DNA of 64,000 bases from NCBI GenBank assembly GCA_947498705.1, contig CANMLW010000001.1:1116001-1180000 (forward strand), given 5' to 3'. This DNA is from an uncultured Aquimarina sp. (GTDB taxonomy: Bacteria > Bacteroidota > Bacteroidia > Flavobacteriales > Flavobacteriaceae). Positions within the stretch are counted from its first letter, which is position 1. The number at the start of each line of letters is the position of its first letter. The position numbers were made by a program, and so were the translations under genes. Of the stretch, positions 45,809 through 55,172 are shown piece by piece. A model generated the notes under the pieces. The model was not told where the DNA came from and did no database searches. It saw only the letters and a list, made by a program, of their open reading frames with translations.

Positions 45809-46633
45809 TTAAACAGCAACCGTTCCCTTTATATGAGGGTGCGATTCATAACCTACTAACTTAAAACTATCAAAAACGAAGCCAAAAATATTTTTCACCT
45901 CCGGATCAAGTATCATTTTAGGCAATTTATGAGGCGTTCTTGATAACTGAAGCTCTAACTGTGGTATATGATTATTATACACATGAGCATCTCCAAAAGT
46001 ATGTATAAAATCACCTACCTGATATCCACAAACCTGTGCCATCATCATTGTAAATAATGCATAAGAAGCAATATTAAATGGTACTCCTAAGAAAATATCT
46101 GCGCTACGTTGATATAATTGACATGAGAGTTTTCCATCTGCAACATAAAACTGAAAAAAAGCATGACAAGGTGGTAAGGCAGCCTTACCATTTGCAACAT
46201 TTTCTGAAAAAGATTTTGATGTATCAGGTAACACACTTGGGTTCCATGCAGATACTAACATACGTCTGCTATTAGGGTTCTTTTTAAGTGTATCGACTAC
46301 TTCTTTTATCTGATCTATCTCATTACTATCCCAGTTTCTCCATTGATGCCCATAAACAGGTCCTAAATCACCATTTTCATCTGCCCATTCATTCCAAATT
46401 CTTACTCCGTTTTCCTGAAGATATCCTATATTTGTATCTCCTTTTAAAAACCAAAGTAATTCGTGGATTATAGATTTAAGATGAAGTTTTTTGGTGGTAA
46501 CCATAGGAAAACCTTCACTTAGGTCAAAACGCATTTGATAACCAAAAACACTTTTGGTACCTGTACCTGTTCGATCGCCTTTTTCGTTCCCGTGCTCTAA
46601 TACATGACGTACGAGATCAAGATATTGCTTCAT
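45809..46633 (-). CDS. thyA: Thymidylate synthase
   Basis: ThyA methylates dUMP to dTMP using methylene-tetrahydrofolate, producing dihydrofolate that DHFR then recycles. The 274-residue protein has the Arg loop [19 protein letters not shown], the catalytic Cys in [13 protein letters not shown], and [21 protein letters not shown]. The C-terminus ends [10 protein letters not shown], the conserved closing tail. Length is near the E. coli enzyme (264). A -7 element lies ~48 bp upstream, next to the terminator of the nucleoside transporter gene. The TonB-like gene follows in the same direction. The DHFR activity it needs is encoded at 35171-36106. Confidence 0.97.
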   Translation of the reverse strand: MKQYLDLVRHVLEHGNEKGDRTGTGTKSVFGYQMRFDLSEGFPMVTTKKLHLKSIIHELLWFLKGDTNIGYLQENGVRIWNEWADENGDLGPVYGHQWRNWDSNEIDQIKEVVDTLKKNPNSRRMLVSAWNPSVLPDTSKSFSENVANGKAALPPCHAFFQFYVADGKLSCQLYQRSADIFLGVPFNIASYALFTMMMAQVCGYQVGDFIHTFGDAHVYNNHIPQLELQLSRTPHKLPKMILDPEVKNIFGFVFDSFKLVGYESHPHIKGTVAV

Positions 46634-46680
46634 TCCCTTTACTCCCTCCTCTAAATTGTTAAAATTATGATTATTGCATC

Positions 46681-46688
46681 CAAATATA
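46681..46688 (-). promoter_or_regulatory. -7 element of a thyA promoter
   Basis: The minus-strand TATATTTG is an exact TAnnTTTG match, 47 bp before the thyA ATG. It follows immediately after the nupC terminator. No TTG is seen at the ideal -33 distance. Confidence 0.45.
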
Positions 46689-46689
46689 C

Positions 46690-46723
46690 AAAAAATAAGA
46701 CATGAGAAACATTCTTATTTTTT
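46690..46723 (-). terminator. Terminator of the nucleoside transporter gene
   Basis: AAAAAATAAGA (46690-46700) and TCTTATTTTTT (46713-46723) form an 11-bp stem, extended by ATG/CAT with one bulge and a 5-nt loop. The A/T arms give T-runs in both directions. It is 36 bp past the nupC-like stop. Confidence 0.8.
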
Positions 46724-46759
46724 GATTATTGTATAGTTTTTCAACAATTATTAATAATT

Positions 46760-48460
46760 TTATCCGATAATCATTCCGGCAATGGTAGCAGATAATAAAG
46801 AAGCTATAGTACCACCTATAAGTGCTTTAATTCCGAATTCTGAAAGTGTTTTTCTTTGACCTGGTGCCAAGGAACCTATACCTCCTATCTGGATCCCTAT
46901 AGATGCAAAATTAGCAAATCCACAAAGCATATATGTAGCCATGATCACCGATTTATTGTAGGTTAAATGAATTGGGCTAGCCGGATTTTTTAAATCAGCC
47001 AACTGGATATATCCAACAAATTCGCTAGCTGCAAGTTTTATTCCTAACAATTGTCCCATGAGCATCATATCTTCTTGAGCAATACCAATTAGCCACATTA
47101 AGGGAGCAAACAAGGTTCCTAAAATAGCTTCTAAAGAAAACTTATCATAAGGAGTATAGCTTGCCAGAAATAAATCCAACCCCGTTACCTCTCCTAACTT
47201 TCCAAATCCATAATTAATCATTGCTATAAACGCAATAAACACCAACAACATTGCTCCAACATTTGCTGCAAGTTTAAGACCTTCTGTTGTTCCGTTGGCA
47301 ATAGCATCCAAAATATTAGAACCTATTTTATCTGAAGAGACTTTTACATTTACGTCAACAGCCTCTTGCTGTGGATATAATAATTTAGAAATTACGATCG
47401 CACCTGGTGCAGCCATAACCGAGGCAGCTAATAAATGTTTTGCAAATTCTAAACGCAACACAGGATCTTCGCCTCCTAAAAAACTAATATAAGCGGCCAA
47501 TACACCTCCTGCTACTGTAGCCATTCCTCCTATCATCACCAATAAAATTTCTGACCGTGTCATTCGCTCCAAATATGCTTTGATCATTAATGGTGCTTCT
47601 GTTTGTCCCAAAAAGATATTCCCCGCTACGCTTAAACTTTCTGCCCCAGAGATTCCCATTAATTTTGTTAAAACCCATGCCATTCCTCTTACTACAAATT
47701 GAATTACTCCCAAGTAAAACAATACTGAGGTTAGTGCCGAAAAGAATATAATGGTGGGTAGTACCTGAAACAAAAAGATAAAACCAAAACTCTCAACATT
47801 CATAATATCCCCTAGTAAGAATTCACTACCGGCTCTGGTAAAATCTAATATTTTCACAAATAACTTACCTACAAATTCAAAAGTTTTTTGAACAATATTT
47901 ATTTTTAATACACCGACAGCTAAGAGTAATTGAGCAGCAAGGCCAATCCCAACCGTTCTCCAATTAATCGCCTTTCGATTACTACTAAATAAATATGCAA
48001 TAATCAGCAAGACCAACATCCCTAATACCCCTCTATAAAAGCTTTTGAAAGAAAACCCCTGATTAGGTATTAATTGATTAACTTCTGCTATCGCTGTACC
48101 TTCTTTCTCCTCTTGCGCTGTAGTTAATTGATACAACATTCCTTTTTTGGATACCACCAAAACAGAATCGTTTAATGTCTCAATCTTATATCGTATTAAG
48201 GAGTCTTGTGCAGTTTCAGGGAAGAGTAAGAGAATTTTATTTTGTTGCAAATAATCTCCATGAAGTTTTTGGGAAGCATTATTAAATGAATACGAAAATT
48301 GCCCCTGATCAAATAGAAGATGATCTCCTTTTTTGGGAGTAAAGACCTCTTCTGAAACACCGCTAACTTCTTCTAACACCCATTTTTTTTCTATGGATTG
48401 CGCTTGCAATGTAATAATGGATAGTAGTAAAAACAGGAAAACTACTATTTTTTTCTTCAT
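46760..48460 (-). CDS. Concentrative nucleoside transporter with extracytoplasmic N-domain
   Basis: The 566-residue protein has a signal-like first helix (1-21), then a ~105-residue region (WVLEEVSGVSEEVF... LLFPETAQDSLIRYKI) that looks like a small beta-barrel lipocalin-like domain. A helix starts near 140 and residues ~170-566 match NupC/CNT: the N-terminal gating region, GMAWVLTKLMGISGAESLSV, then FLGQTEAPLMIKAYL (the nucleoside-binding EAP motif), and FANFASIGIQIGGIG. CNT carriers import nucleosides with Na+ or H+. The N-terminal domain would face the periplasm, perhaps as a substrate collector; this is inference. It starts 52 bp after the DUF151 gene. Confidence 0.9.
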   Translation of the reverse strand: MKKKIVVFLFLLLSIITLQAQSIEKKWVLEEVSGVSEEVFTPKKGDHLLFDQGQFSYSFNNASQKLHGDYLQQNKILLLFPETAQDSLIRYKIETLNDSVLVVSKKGMLYQLTTAQEEKEGTAIAEVNQLIPNQGFSFKSFYRGVLGMLVLLIIAYLFSSNRKAINWRTVGIGLAAQLLLAVGVLKINIVQKTFEFVGKLFVKILDFTRAGSEFLLGDIMNVESFGFIFLFQVLPTIIFFSALTSVLFYLGVIQFVVRGMAWVLTKLMGISGAESLSVAGNIFLGQTEAPLMIKAYLERMTRSEILLVMIGGMATVAGGVLAAYISFLGGEDPVLRLEFAKHLLAASVMAAPGAIVISKLLYPQQEAVDVNVKVSSDKIGSNILDAIANGTTEGLKLAANVGAMLLVFIAFIAMINYGFGKLGEVTGLDLFLASYTPYDKFSLEAILGTLFAPLMWLIGIAQEDMMLMGQLLGIKLAASEFVGYIQLADLKNPASPIHLTYNKSVIMATYMLCGFANFASIGIQIGGIGSLAPGQRKTLSEFGIKALIGGTIASLLSATIAGMIIG

Positions 48461-48512
48461 AAATCTGAAATTATTCTAAATGAATTGAATTAATCATTCT
48501 TTTTTAGATCTA

Positions 48513-49127
48513 TTAGTCTCTCTTAGAAATCTCATCTCGAATTCTAGCGGCTAATTCATAGTCTTCATTGTTAACTGCTTGATCAAGCATTCGATTAAGT
48601 TCATCCAAAGACAAATCTGTATAACTGGTTTCCTTTCCTACCATTTCTACATCTGGAACCATTTCGTCAACAAGAAACTCTTCTTGATCTGTTTCATCAT
48701 CTTTCTTTGGATTTACTTTAAGGTATATACCTGCCTGATCCAAAATGTTCTTATATGTAAATATTGGAGCCTGAAAACGAAGTGCCAATGCAATTGCATC
48801 GCTAGTTCTTGCGTCTATTATTTCTTCTATATTATCTCGCTCACATATAACGCTTGAATAAAACACACCATCCACCAATTTATGGATAATCACCTGTTTC
48901 ACAACAATATCGAACCTGTCTGCAAAATTTTTAAAAAGATCATGTGTAAGAGGCCTGGGCGGTTTTATCTCTTTTTCTAAAGCAATAGCTATAGATTGCG
49001 CTTCAAAGGCACCAATAACAATTGGCAACTTTCTTTCTCCATCGACCTCACTTAAAATTAATGCGTATGCACCATTTTGGGTTTGACTATATGAAATTCC
49101 TTTAATGTTCAGTCGAACTAAGCTCAT
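48513..49127 (-). CDS. Bifunctional nuclease family protein (DUF151) with UvrB/UvrC motif
   Basis: Residues ~1-140 match the bifunctional nuclease (DUF151) domain: LVRLNIKGISYSQTQNGAYA, VIGAFEAQSIAIALE, then RTSDAIALALRFQAPIF. The last ~35 residues (LDELNRMLDQAVNNEDYELA, then RIRDE) are a UvrB/UvrC motif, an interaction helix pair found in UvrB, UvrC and Clp adaptors. It is cytoplasmic. Bacterial homologues show DNase or RNase activity in some species; the exact role is not settled. It precedes the nucleoside transporter gene by 52 bp and could share its transcript; the terminator of the ETF operon separates it from the genes to the right. Confidence 0.9.
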   Translation of the reverse strand: MSLVRLNIKGISYSQTQNGAYALILSEVDGERKLPIVIGAFEAQSIAIALEKEIKPPRPLTHDLFKNFADRFDIVVKQVIIHKLVDGVFYSSVICERDNIEEIIDARTSDAIALALRFQAPIFTYKNILDQAGIYLKVNPKKDDETDQEEFLVDEMVPDVEMVGKETSYTDLSLDELNRMLDQAVNNEDYELAARIRDEISKRD

Positions 49128-49151
49128 AGTACTCTCATCATATTATTCACA

Positions 49152-49200
49152 ATAAAAAGAGCTGTTTGAACAAGTGGACTTTTACTATAGTTCAAACAGC
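49152..49200 (-). terminator. Terminator of the etfBA operon
   Basis: GCTGTTTGAAC (49161-49171) pairs perfectly with GTTCAAACAGC (49190-49200) around an 18-nt loop; the minus-strand continuation is TCTTTTTATT. It begins 27 bp after the etfA stop. Confidence 0.85.
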
Positions 49201-49226
49201 CCTCAATTGGGCACAATTTATGAAAA

Positions 49227-50195
49227 TTATGCGTTATTCGACTTAAATTCCTTTAATTTTTCAATAAGTTTCGGTACAACTTCGAATGCATCACCCACTA
49301 TACCGTAGTCTGCGGCTTTAAAAAAAGGTGCTTCAGGGTCATTATTAATAACCACTTTTACCTTACTGGCATTAATCCCGGCTAAATGCTGAATTGCTCC
49401 AGAGACTCCAATAGCTATATATAAATTAGATGCTACGGGTTTTCCTGTTTGCCCAACATGTTCTGCATGTGGTCTCCATCCCATATCACTTACTGGTTTA
49501 GAGCAAGCTGTTGCAGCACCAAGAACATCTGCTAATTCTTCTATCAGCCCCCAGTTTTCTGGTCCTTTTAACCCTCGTCCTCCAGACACTACTATTTCTG
49601 CATCTGCTATAGAAACTTTGTCGGTTGCTTTATCAACAGATTCGATCTGTACTCCAAAATCTTCGTCAGATAATGTAGGTGTAAATCCTTCTGATGAAAC
49701 CGTAACCGAATTCTCTTTTAATCCATATGCATTGTTAGACAATCCTATCAACTTAACATCGCTAGAAATCTCTGTGCTATTAAAAGCTTTATTCGTAAAT
49801 GCGGTACGCTTCACCTTAATAGGTGATGTGCTTTCTGGCAATGCAACTACATTAGACACATAACCTGCAGTAAGATATACCGACAATAACGGAGCTATAA
49901 ATTTACTATCTGCGCTAGAGCTTATAATTACCACCTTTGCTCCTTCTTGCTGTACTGCTTGTTGAATTACAGAAGCGTATGCCTTGGCATTAAATGCTGT
50001 TAGTTTATCCTCTTTAACCTCTAATACTTTTTCTACCCCATATAAACCCAACTCATCACTAGCGCCTCCATTAATACTTATTGCAGTAACTGATGTTCCT
50101 AACATATCTGCAACTCCTTTTGCATAAGAAGCTACTTCTAAAGCCCCTTTTTTAAACACTCCGTTTTCACTTTCTGTATATACTAATACTGACAT
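49227..50195 (-). CDS. etfA: Electron transfer flavoprotein, alpha subunit
   Basis: The 322-residue protein has the ETF-alpha N-terminal domain (VLVYTESENGVFKKGALEVA) and the C-terminal FAD-binding domain with VSGGRGLKGPENWGLIEELA, VGQTGKPVASNLYIAIG, and the closing VSGAIQHLAGINASKVKVVI. With EtfB it makes a soluble FAD/AMP heterodimer that takes electrons from acyl-CoA and related dehydrogenases and passes them to the quinone pool. It lies 62 bp downstream of etfB and ends at a strong terminator. No ETF:quinone oxidoreductase gene is in the window. Confidence 0.96.
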   Translation of the reverse strand: MSVLVYTESENGVFKKGALEVASYAKGVADMLGTSVTAISINGGASDELGLYGVEKVLEVKEDKLTAFNAKAYASVIQQAVQQEGAKVVIISSSADSKFIAPLLSVYLTAGYVSNVVALPESTSPIKVKRTAFTNKAFNSTEISSDVKLIGLSNNAYGLKENSVTVSSEGFTPTLSDEDFGVQIESVDKATDKVSIADAEIVVSGGRGLKGPENWGLIEELADVLGAATACSKPVSDMGWRPHAEHVGQTGKPVASNLYIAIGVSGAIQHLAGINASKVKVVINNDPEAPFFKAADYGIVGDAFEVVPKLIEKLKEFKSNNA

Positions 50196-50257
50196 ATATT
50201 TTATATTTTAAATACCATAAGAACTATGATATATTATAGTTTTAATTAAGGCTTCTC

Positions 50258-51004
50258 TTAAATCACTTTTGCTTCATTGTGCAATAATGAGATCAATTGA
50301 TCTACATTTTCAGAATCTACTAATGTTACCGCTCCTTTAGGTTCTGGTTTCTGAAAATGTACGGTCTTTGTTTCTTGACTAGCATCAATAGGGTCAACTA
50401 CTGTAAGTGGTTTTTTACGAGCCATCATAATCCCTCTCATATTAGGAATTCGTAAGTCACTTTCTGCAACTAATCCTTTTTGTCCACCAATAATAAGAGG
50501 TAACTTGGCTTTAGAAGTTTCTTTTCCTCCATCAATCTCCCTGGTAGCAGTAGCAGTATCTCCTTCGACTTCTAGTCCAATACAAGTATTTACAAAATTT
50601 GCCCCTGTTAATGCAGCAAGCATACCTGGTACCATTCCTCCATTATAATCGATCGATTCTCTTCCTGCTATTACAAGATCATACCCTCCATCTTTAACTA
50701 CTTTTGCCAATTGATTTGCCACAAAAAAGCCATCTGTGGCTTCTGCATTTACACGAATTGCATTGTCAGCACCAATTGCCAATGCTTTTCTAAGTGTTGG
50801 TTCTGTTTCTGCTCCTCCTACATTTACCACATCTACAGACGCTCCTTGCTTTTCTTTAAACCACATGGCTCGTGTCAACCCAAATTCATCATTTGGATTA
50901 ATCACAAACTGTACGCCATTGGTGTCAAATTTAGTATCTCCATCAGTAAAATTAATCTTTGAAGTCGTGTCTGGCACATGGCTAATACAAACTAATATCT
51001 TCAT
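50258..51004 (-). CDS. etfB: Electron transfer flavoprotein, beta subunit
   Basis: The 248-residue protein starts MKILVCISHVPDTTSKINF and contains the beta-subunit AMP-binding region with GADNAIRVNAEATDG, GRESIDYNGGMVPGMLA and the late NMRGIMMARKKPL. It forms a heterodimer with the etfA product. It is the first gene of the two-gene operon and has a promoter candidate in the 263-bp region shared with the divergent pyruvate dehydrogenase gene. ETF-beta carries AMP structurally and the recognition loop for partner dehydrogenases. Confidence 0.96.
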   Translation of the reverse strand: MKILVCISHVPDTTSKINFTDGDTKFDTNGVQFVINPNDEFGLTRAMWFKEKQGASVDVVNVGGAETEPTLRKALAIGADNAIRVNAEATDGFFVANQLAKVVKDGGYDLVIAGRESIDYNGGMVPGMLAALTGANFVNTCIGLEVEGDTATATREIDGGKETSKAKLPLIIGGQKGLVAESDLRIPNMRGIMMARKKPLTVVDPIDASQETKTVHFQKPEPKGAVTLVDSENVDQLISLLHNEAKVI

Positions 51005-51127
51005 TTTATATAGGTGTTTTTTTTAGAATTCAACAATAAAGGCGAAGGTACAAATAAAATGTCTAATTTACTATGCATGCATAATAAAAAAATTAATTTT
51101 CGAAGTCTAGAAAAAGGTTTTAATTGC

Positions 51128-51135
51128 TACTTTTG
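51128..51135 (+). promoter_or_regulatory. -7-like element upstream of the pdh E1-beta gene
   Basis: TACTTTTG matches TAnnTTTG but no TTG lies 17-23 bp upstream. Use would give a ~127-nt leader. It sits 12 bp from the divergent etfB -7 box. Confidence 0.35.
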
Positions 51136-51147
51136 CCAACGTCGTAT

Positions 51148-51176
51148 CAAAATTACTATTTATAAATAGGTAACAA
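51148..51176 (-). promoter_or_regulatory. Promoter of the etfBA operon
   Basis: Minus-strand TTG (51176-51174), an 18-bp spacer and TAATTTTG (51155-51148) fit the Bacteroidota consensus. The leader would be ~138 nt. Confidence 0.5.
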
Positions 51177-51267
51177 TATTAAAATGGGTACAAAATTATT
51201 TTTTTGTCTTTTATTTCGACCAATTAAATAGGTATTACGACCACAGAATAACATTAAAGATATACAT

Positions 51268-52245
51268 ATGAAAACGATACAGTTCAGAGAAGCAATTTGC
51301 GAGGCAATGAGTGAAGAAATGCGCCGAGACGAATCCATTTACCTAATGGGTGAAGAAGTTGCCGAATATAATGGTGCATATAAGGCTAGTAAAGGCATGT
51401 TGGATGAGTTTGGCCCCGATCGTGTTCTTGATACTCCCATCTCTGAATTAGGTTTTGCCGGCATCGGTGTAGGAAGTGCCATGAATGGCAATCGTCCTAT
51501 CATAGAGTTTATGACTTTTAATTTCTCTCTAGTAGGAATTGATCAAATTATAAATAACGCTGCCAAAATGAGACAAATGAGTGGTGGTCAATTTAATATT
51601 CCAATTGTATTTAGAGGCCCCACAGCTTCTGCAGGACAGTTAGGAGCTACACACTCTCAGGCATTCGAAAACTGGTTTGCCAATACACCAGGATTAAAGG
51701 TGGTTGTTCCATCAAACCCAAAAGACGCCAAAGGATTATTAAAATCTGCTATTAGAGATAATGATCCTGTAATCTTTATGGAAAGTGAGCAAATGTATGG
51801 AGATAAAGGAGAGGTTCCAGAAGGTGAGTATACAATTCCGTTAGGAGTTGCTGATATAAAGAGAGAAGGTAGTGATGTTACTATCGTTTCTTTTGGAAAA
51901 ATCATTAAAGAAGCATCTAAAGCAGCAGATGAACTTGCAAAAGACAATATCTCATGTGAGATAATCGACTTAAGAACGGTTCGTCCTTTAGACCTAGATA
52001 CCATATTTACTTCTGTAAAAAAAACCAATCGATTGGTAATACTAGAAGAAGCTTGGCCTCTTGCTAATATCGCGTCAGAAATTACGTATCAGGTACAGTC
52101 AACAATTTTTGATTATCTTGATGCACCTATTGTAAAAATAAACACAGCAGACACTCCTACACCATATTCCCCAGTATTACTAGAAGAATGGCTTCCGAAC
52201 AGCAATGATGTGGTCAAGGCTGTTAAAAAAGTAATGTATAAATAA
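51268..52245 (+). CDS. pdhB: Pyruvate dehydrogenase E1 component, beta subunit
   Basis: The 325-residue protein matches the transketolase-like E1-beta family: TIQFREAICEAMSEEMRRDE, LMGEEVAEYNGAYKAS, then PIVFRGPTASAGQLGATHSQ and the C-terminal RLVILEEAWPLANIASEI. With the alpha subunit it forms the thiamine-diphosphate E1 that decarboxylates pyruvate for acetyl-CoA. The alpha subunit, E2 and E3 are not adjacent, which is common in Flavobacteriia. Branched-chain E1-beta is a less likely alternative. It is a single gene, divergent from etfBA, and is followed by two hairpins. Confidence 0.9.
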   Translation: MKTIQFREAICEAMSEEMRRDESIYLMGEEVAEYNGAYKASKGMLDEFGPDRVLDTPISELGFAGIGVGSAMNGNRPIIEFMTFNFSLVGIDQIINNAAKMRQMSGGQFNIPIVFRGPTASAGQLGATHSQAFENWFANTPGLKVVVPSNPKDAKGLLKSAIRDNDPVIFMESEQMYGDKGEVPEGEYTIPLGVADIKREGSDVTIVSFGKIIKEASKAADELAKDNISCEIIDLRTVRPLDLDTIFTSVKKTNRLVILEEAWPLANIASEITYQVQSTIFDYLDAPIVKINTADTPTPYSPVLLEEWLPNSNDVVKAVKKVMYK

Positions 52246-52260
52246 AATGAATTATTTTGT

Positions 52261-52302
52261 TTTTCGTTTCATACTCTCTAAAATTGAAGTATGAAACGAA
52301 AA
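52261..52302 (+). terminator. Long hairpin after pdhB
   Basis: A perfect 15-bp inverted repeat (52261-52275 with 52288-52302) with a 12-nt loop lies 15 bp past the stop. The tail is not T-rich, so it may protect the message end or act with the following hairpin. Confidence 0.55.
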
Positions 52303-52335
52303 TAAAATTTCATTGAATTGTTTGTTATGAAAAAG

Positions 52336-52390
52336 CCCTAAGTACAGAAAACAAATAATGTATTGGTTTTCTTACAGGGTGTTTTTGTTT
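52336..52390 (+). terminator. Second, imperfect terminator hairpin after pdhB
   Basis: CCCT, GTA and GAAAAC (52336-52351) pair with GTTTTC, TAC and AGGG (52366-52379) around a loop, with small internal bulges, followed by the T-rich GTTTTTGTTT (52381-52390). Confidence 0.5.
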
Positions 52391-52508
52391 AATTTCAAAT
52401 TAAGGCATGAAACTTGTGCATGATCGAACGTCTCAATAGTATGCAATATGCAAATGTTAAGACTAAACAATGATGTTACTTACTAAGTATTAATTATAAT
52501 ATCTTTTG

Positions 52509-55007
52509 ATGAAACACCAATTTTTAGGAATTTTTCTTACTATAATTAGCTGTACGTTCCTTCATTCACAGACCAAGGTTGGTGGACAAGTTTTTGACAA
52601 CAACAAACAACCTGTTCCTTTTGCCAATATTGTATTTACTAATTCTACCATTGGTACTATCACCGATGAGAATGGTAGATTCTATATGGAATCTGACAAC
52701 AACTATTCAAGTATTAAAGTCTCTTTTATTGGATTTCAGACAAAAACCATTGAGTTAACCAAAAAGGTTACCTACAAAATGGAAATTCTTCTTGAAGAAG
52801 AAGCTGCATCCTTAGATGAAGTAGTTATTTACAAAGGAAAAACCTCGAAAAAGAATAATCCGGCAATAGACATCTTAAAAAAGATATGGAAAAATCGAAG
52901 AGAAAACGGTGTCAAAAAATTCAAACAATACACGTATGATAAATACGAAAAATTAGAATTTGATCTCAACACTATCGATAGTGCCTTAATAAATAAGAAA
53001 ATATTTAATGGCATGGAGTTCATCTTTAATGATATTGACACATCCCGCATTACCGGAAAAACATATTTACCTATTTTTCTTAATGAAGCCTTATCAAAAG
53101 TATATGGAGATAATCTAATTAACGAATACAAAGAAGTCCTTAAAGGAAATAAAAATGCTGGTTTTAGCGACAACCAAACTTTAATAGCATTTGTCAAGGA
53201 TTTATATTCTGATTATGATATTTATGAAAACTATCTGAAGTTTTTTGACAAAAGCTTTACCAGTCCATTATCAAGAACTGGAGTTGGTGTATACAACTAT
53301 GTATTGACTGATAGTGCCTATATCGGCAATAAGTGGTGCTATAATATTATTTATTATCCCAGAAGAAAAAACGAATTAACTTTTAAAGGAGATTTTTGGG
53401 TAAATGATACGACCTGGGCCATTAAAGAAATTAACTTAGAAGTCACCAAAAGCGCCAATATCAACTGGATCAAAGATTTATATATAGAACAAGAGTTTGA
53501 CGTATTAAACGATTCTATTTTCTTAATCACCAAAGATTATTTTCAATCAGATTTTTCTTTTAGTAAAAAAGAAAAGTCTCGAGGAGTATACGGAAAAAGA
53601 ACCACTCTTTATGACAACTATAAGTTTGACATAAAAAAAGACAAAAAATTCTACCAATCACAAGTAGACCCTTATGATCAGGATATCTACAATAGAGAAG
53701 ATTCTTTTTGGGCAAACGCCAGAATGGAAGAACTTAACAAGGATGAACAAAAAGTATATAAATTGCTAGATACCCTAAAAACGGTTAAAGCATTTAAAAG
53801 ACTTTATAATATTGGTACTATTTTAGCCTCTGGATATATCGAATTTAACGGTTTTGATTTTGGGCCTTTATTTTCTACTGTAGGGTATAATGATATAGAA
53901 GGTTACAGGTTACGATTAGGGGGTAGAACTTATTTTACAGCCAATGACAGATGGAGAATCGAAGGATACGGTGCCTACGGTTTTAAAGACAATAAGATCA
54001 AATATGGTATTTCTGGTAAATACCTTGCCGATAGAAAATCCAGACTGATCATATCCGCAGGAAATCGAAGAGATGTAGAACAATTAGGAGCCAGTCTAAC
54101 GAACACAAACAATGTAGAAGGTAGAAGCCTTGCCTCCTCTTCTATTATTGCTACAGGAGACAATAGTAGGTTAACCTCTATTAATCTATCTGCGCTCACC
54201 ATGCAGTTAGAGCCCAAAAAAAATCTAACAATAGGAGTCACAGGTTCATACAGAACACTTAAACCTGCAGATCGTTCACTATTTAGTCTTGATTTTTTTG
54301 ATCAGGAAACAGGAGAAGTAAGAAACCAAATCAAGCAAACAGAAATAGCTACTTCTATTGCCTATTTCCCAGGCAGAAAAACCACCGGATATGGGGTGGA
54401 TAGAATTGTTGTTAACGACGGAGATTTTGCCACTATTTTTCTAAATTATAGCGCCGGACTTAAAGATATTATAGAAAGTGATTTTGAATATGAAAAAGTA
54501 CAGTTTTTGTATCAACAACCTTGGAATATTGGAGGTTTTGGCAGGCTTAGTAGTACGCTAGAAGTAGGAAAAACTTTTGGAGAAGTACCGTTGGGCTTAC
54601 TAAGTGTTGTTCCCGGAAATCAAACTTATTTATCAATTCGTAATACTTTTCCATTACTTAATTTTTACGAATTTGTTACAGACACCTACACCACTTTACA
54701 CTTAGAACACAACTTTAATGGGAGAATATTTTCAAGAATACCATTTCTTAGAAAATTAAACCTAAGAGAACTTGTTGGTTTAAGAGGAGTTTGGGGAGAA
54801 CTTTCTGATGAAAACATAGCTTTAGATGCTTCTGGTTTTTTACAAACAGTAGCTGTTCCCAATGATGAAATTTACTGGGAATATAGCTTGGGAGTAGGTA
54901 ACATTTTTAAAATATTTAGAATAGACTTTCATTTTAGGGGTAACTATTTTGACAACCCAGACGCTCGTAAATTTGGAGTGACGGGGTCTTTTGGATTTTA
55001 CTTCTAA
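52509..55007 (+). CDS. DUF5686 and carboxypeptidase-regulatory-like outer-membrane protein
   Basis: The 832-residue protein (ATG at 52509; a TTG one codon earlier is in frame) has a signal peptide ending LHSQ, a CarboxypepD_reg-like domain at ~20-105 (GQVFDNNKQPVPFANIVF), and the DUF5686 region from ~120 to the end (TSKKNNPAIDILKKIWKNR, then KQYTYDKYEKLEFDL). The C-terminal ~300 residues are barrel-like strands ending in SFGFYF. The family is Bacteroidota-specific and exported; its function is not established, but an outer-membrane location is likely. It is a single gene between pdhB and the soluble pyrophosphatase. Confidence 0.9.
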   Translation: MKHQFLGIFLTIISCTFLHSQTKVGGQVFDNNKQPVPFANIVFTNSTIGTITDENGRFYMESDNNYSSIKVSFIGFQTKTIELTKKVTYKMEILLEEEAASLDEVVIYKGKTSKKNNPAIDILKKIWKNRRENGVKKFKQYTYDKYEKLEFDLNTIDSALINKKIFNGMEFIFNDIDTSRITGKTYLPIFLNEALSKVYGDNLINEYKEVLKGNKNAGFSDNQTLIAFVKDLYSDYDIYENYLKFFDKSFTSPLSRTGVGVYNYVLTDSAYIGNKWCYNIIYYPRRKNELTFKGDFWVNDTTWAIKEINLEVTKSANINWIKDLYIEQEFDVLNDSIFLITKDYFQSDFSFSKKEKSRGVYGKRTTLYDNYKFDIKKDKKFYQSQVDPYDQDIYNREDSFWANARMEELNKDEQKVYKLLDTLKTVKAFKRLYNIGTILASGYIEFNGFDFGPLFSTVGYNDIEGYRLRLGGRTYFTANDRWRIEGYGAYGFKDNKIKYGISGKYLADRKSRLIISAGNRRDVEQLGASLTNTNNVEGRSLASSSIIATGDNSRLTSINLSALTMQLEPKKNLTIGVTGSYRTLKPADRSLFSLDFFDQETGEVRNQIKQTEIATSIAYFPGRKTTGYGVDRIVVNDGDFATIFLNYSAGLKDIIESDFEYEKVQFLYQQPWNIGGFGRLSSTLEVGKTFGEVPLGLLSVVPGNQTYLSIRNTFPLLNFYEFVTDTYTTLHLEHNFNGRIFSRIPFLRKLNLRELVGLRGVWGELSDENIALDASGFLQTVAVPNDEIYWEYSLGVGNIFKIFRIDFHFRGNYFDNPDARKFGVTGSFGFYF

Positions 55008-55136
55008 AACCTTTCTCCAGACCAATACAATAATAGATATTAAAGTATCTTACCTTTATTTATTACCTTAACATTAAAATTTATATAAAAACGTAATAAA
55101 TTGTCTTTATAAATTTTAACTCCATCCTGTAATCCT

Positions 55137-55144
55137 TATATTTG
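55137..55144 (+). promoter_or_regulatory. -7 element of the ppa promoter
   Basis: TATATTTG is an exact TAnnTTTG match 28 bp before the ppa ATG, giving a leader of about 22 nt. A TTG at the ideal -33 distance is not seen. Confidence 0.5.
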
Positions 55145-55172
55145 CCGCCCATAAAAAGAAAACAAAATACTT

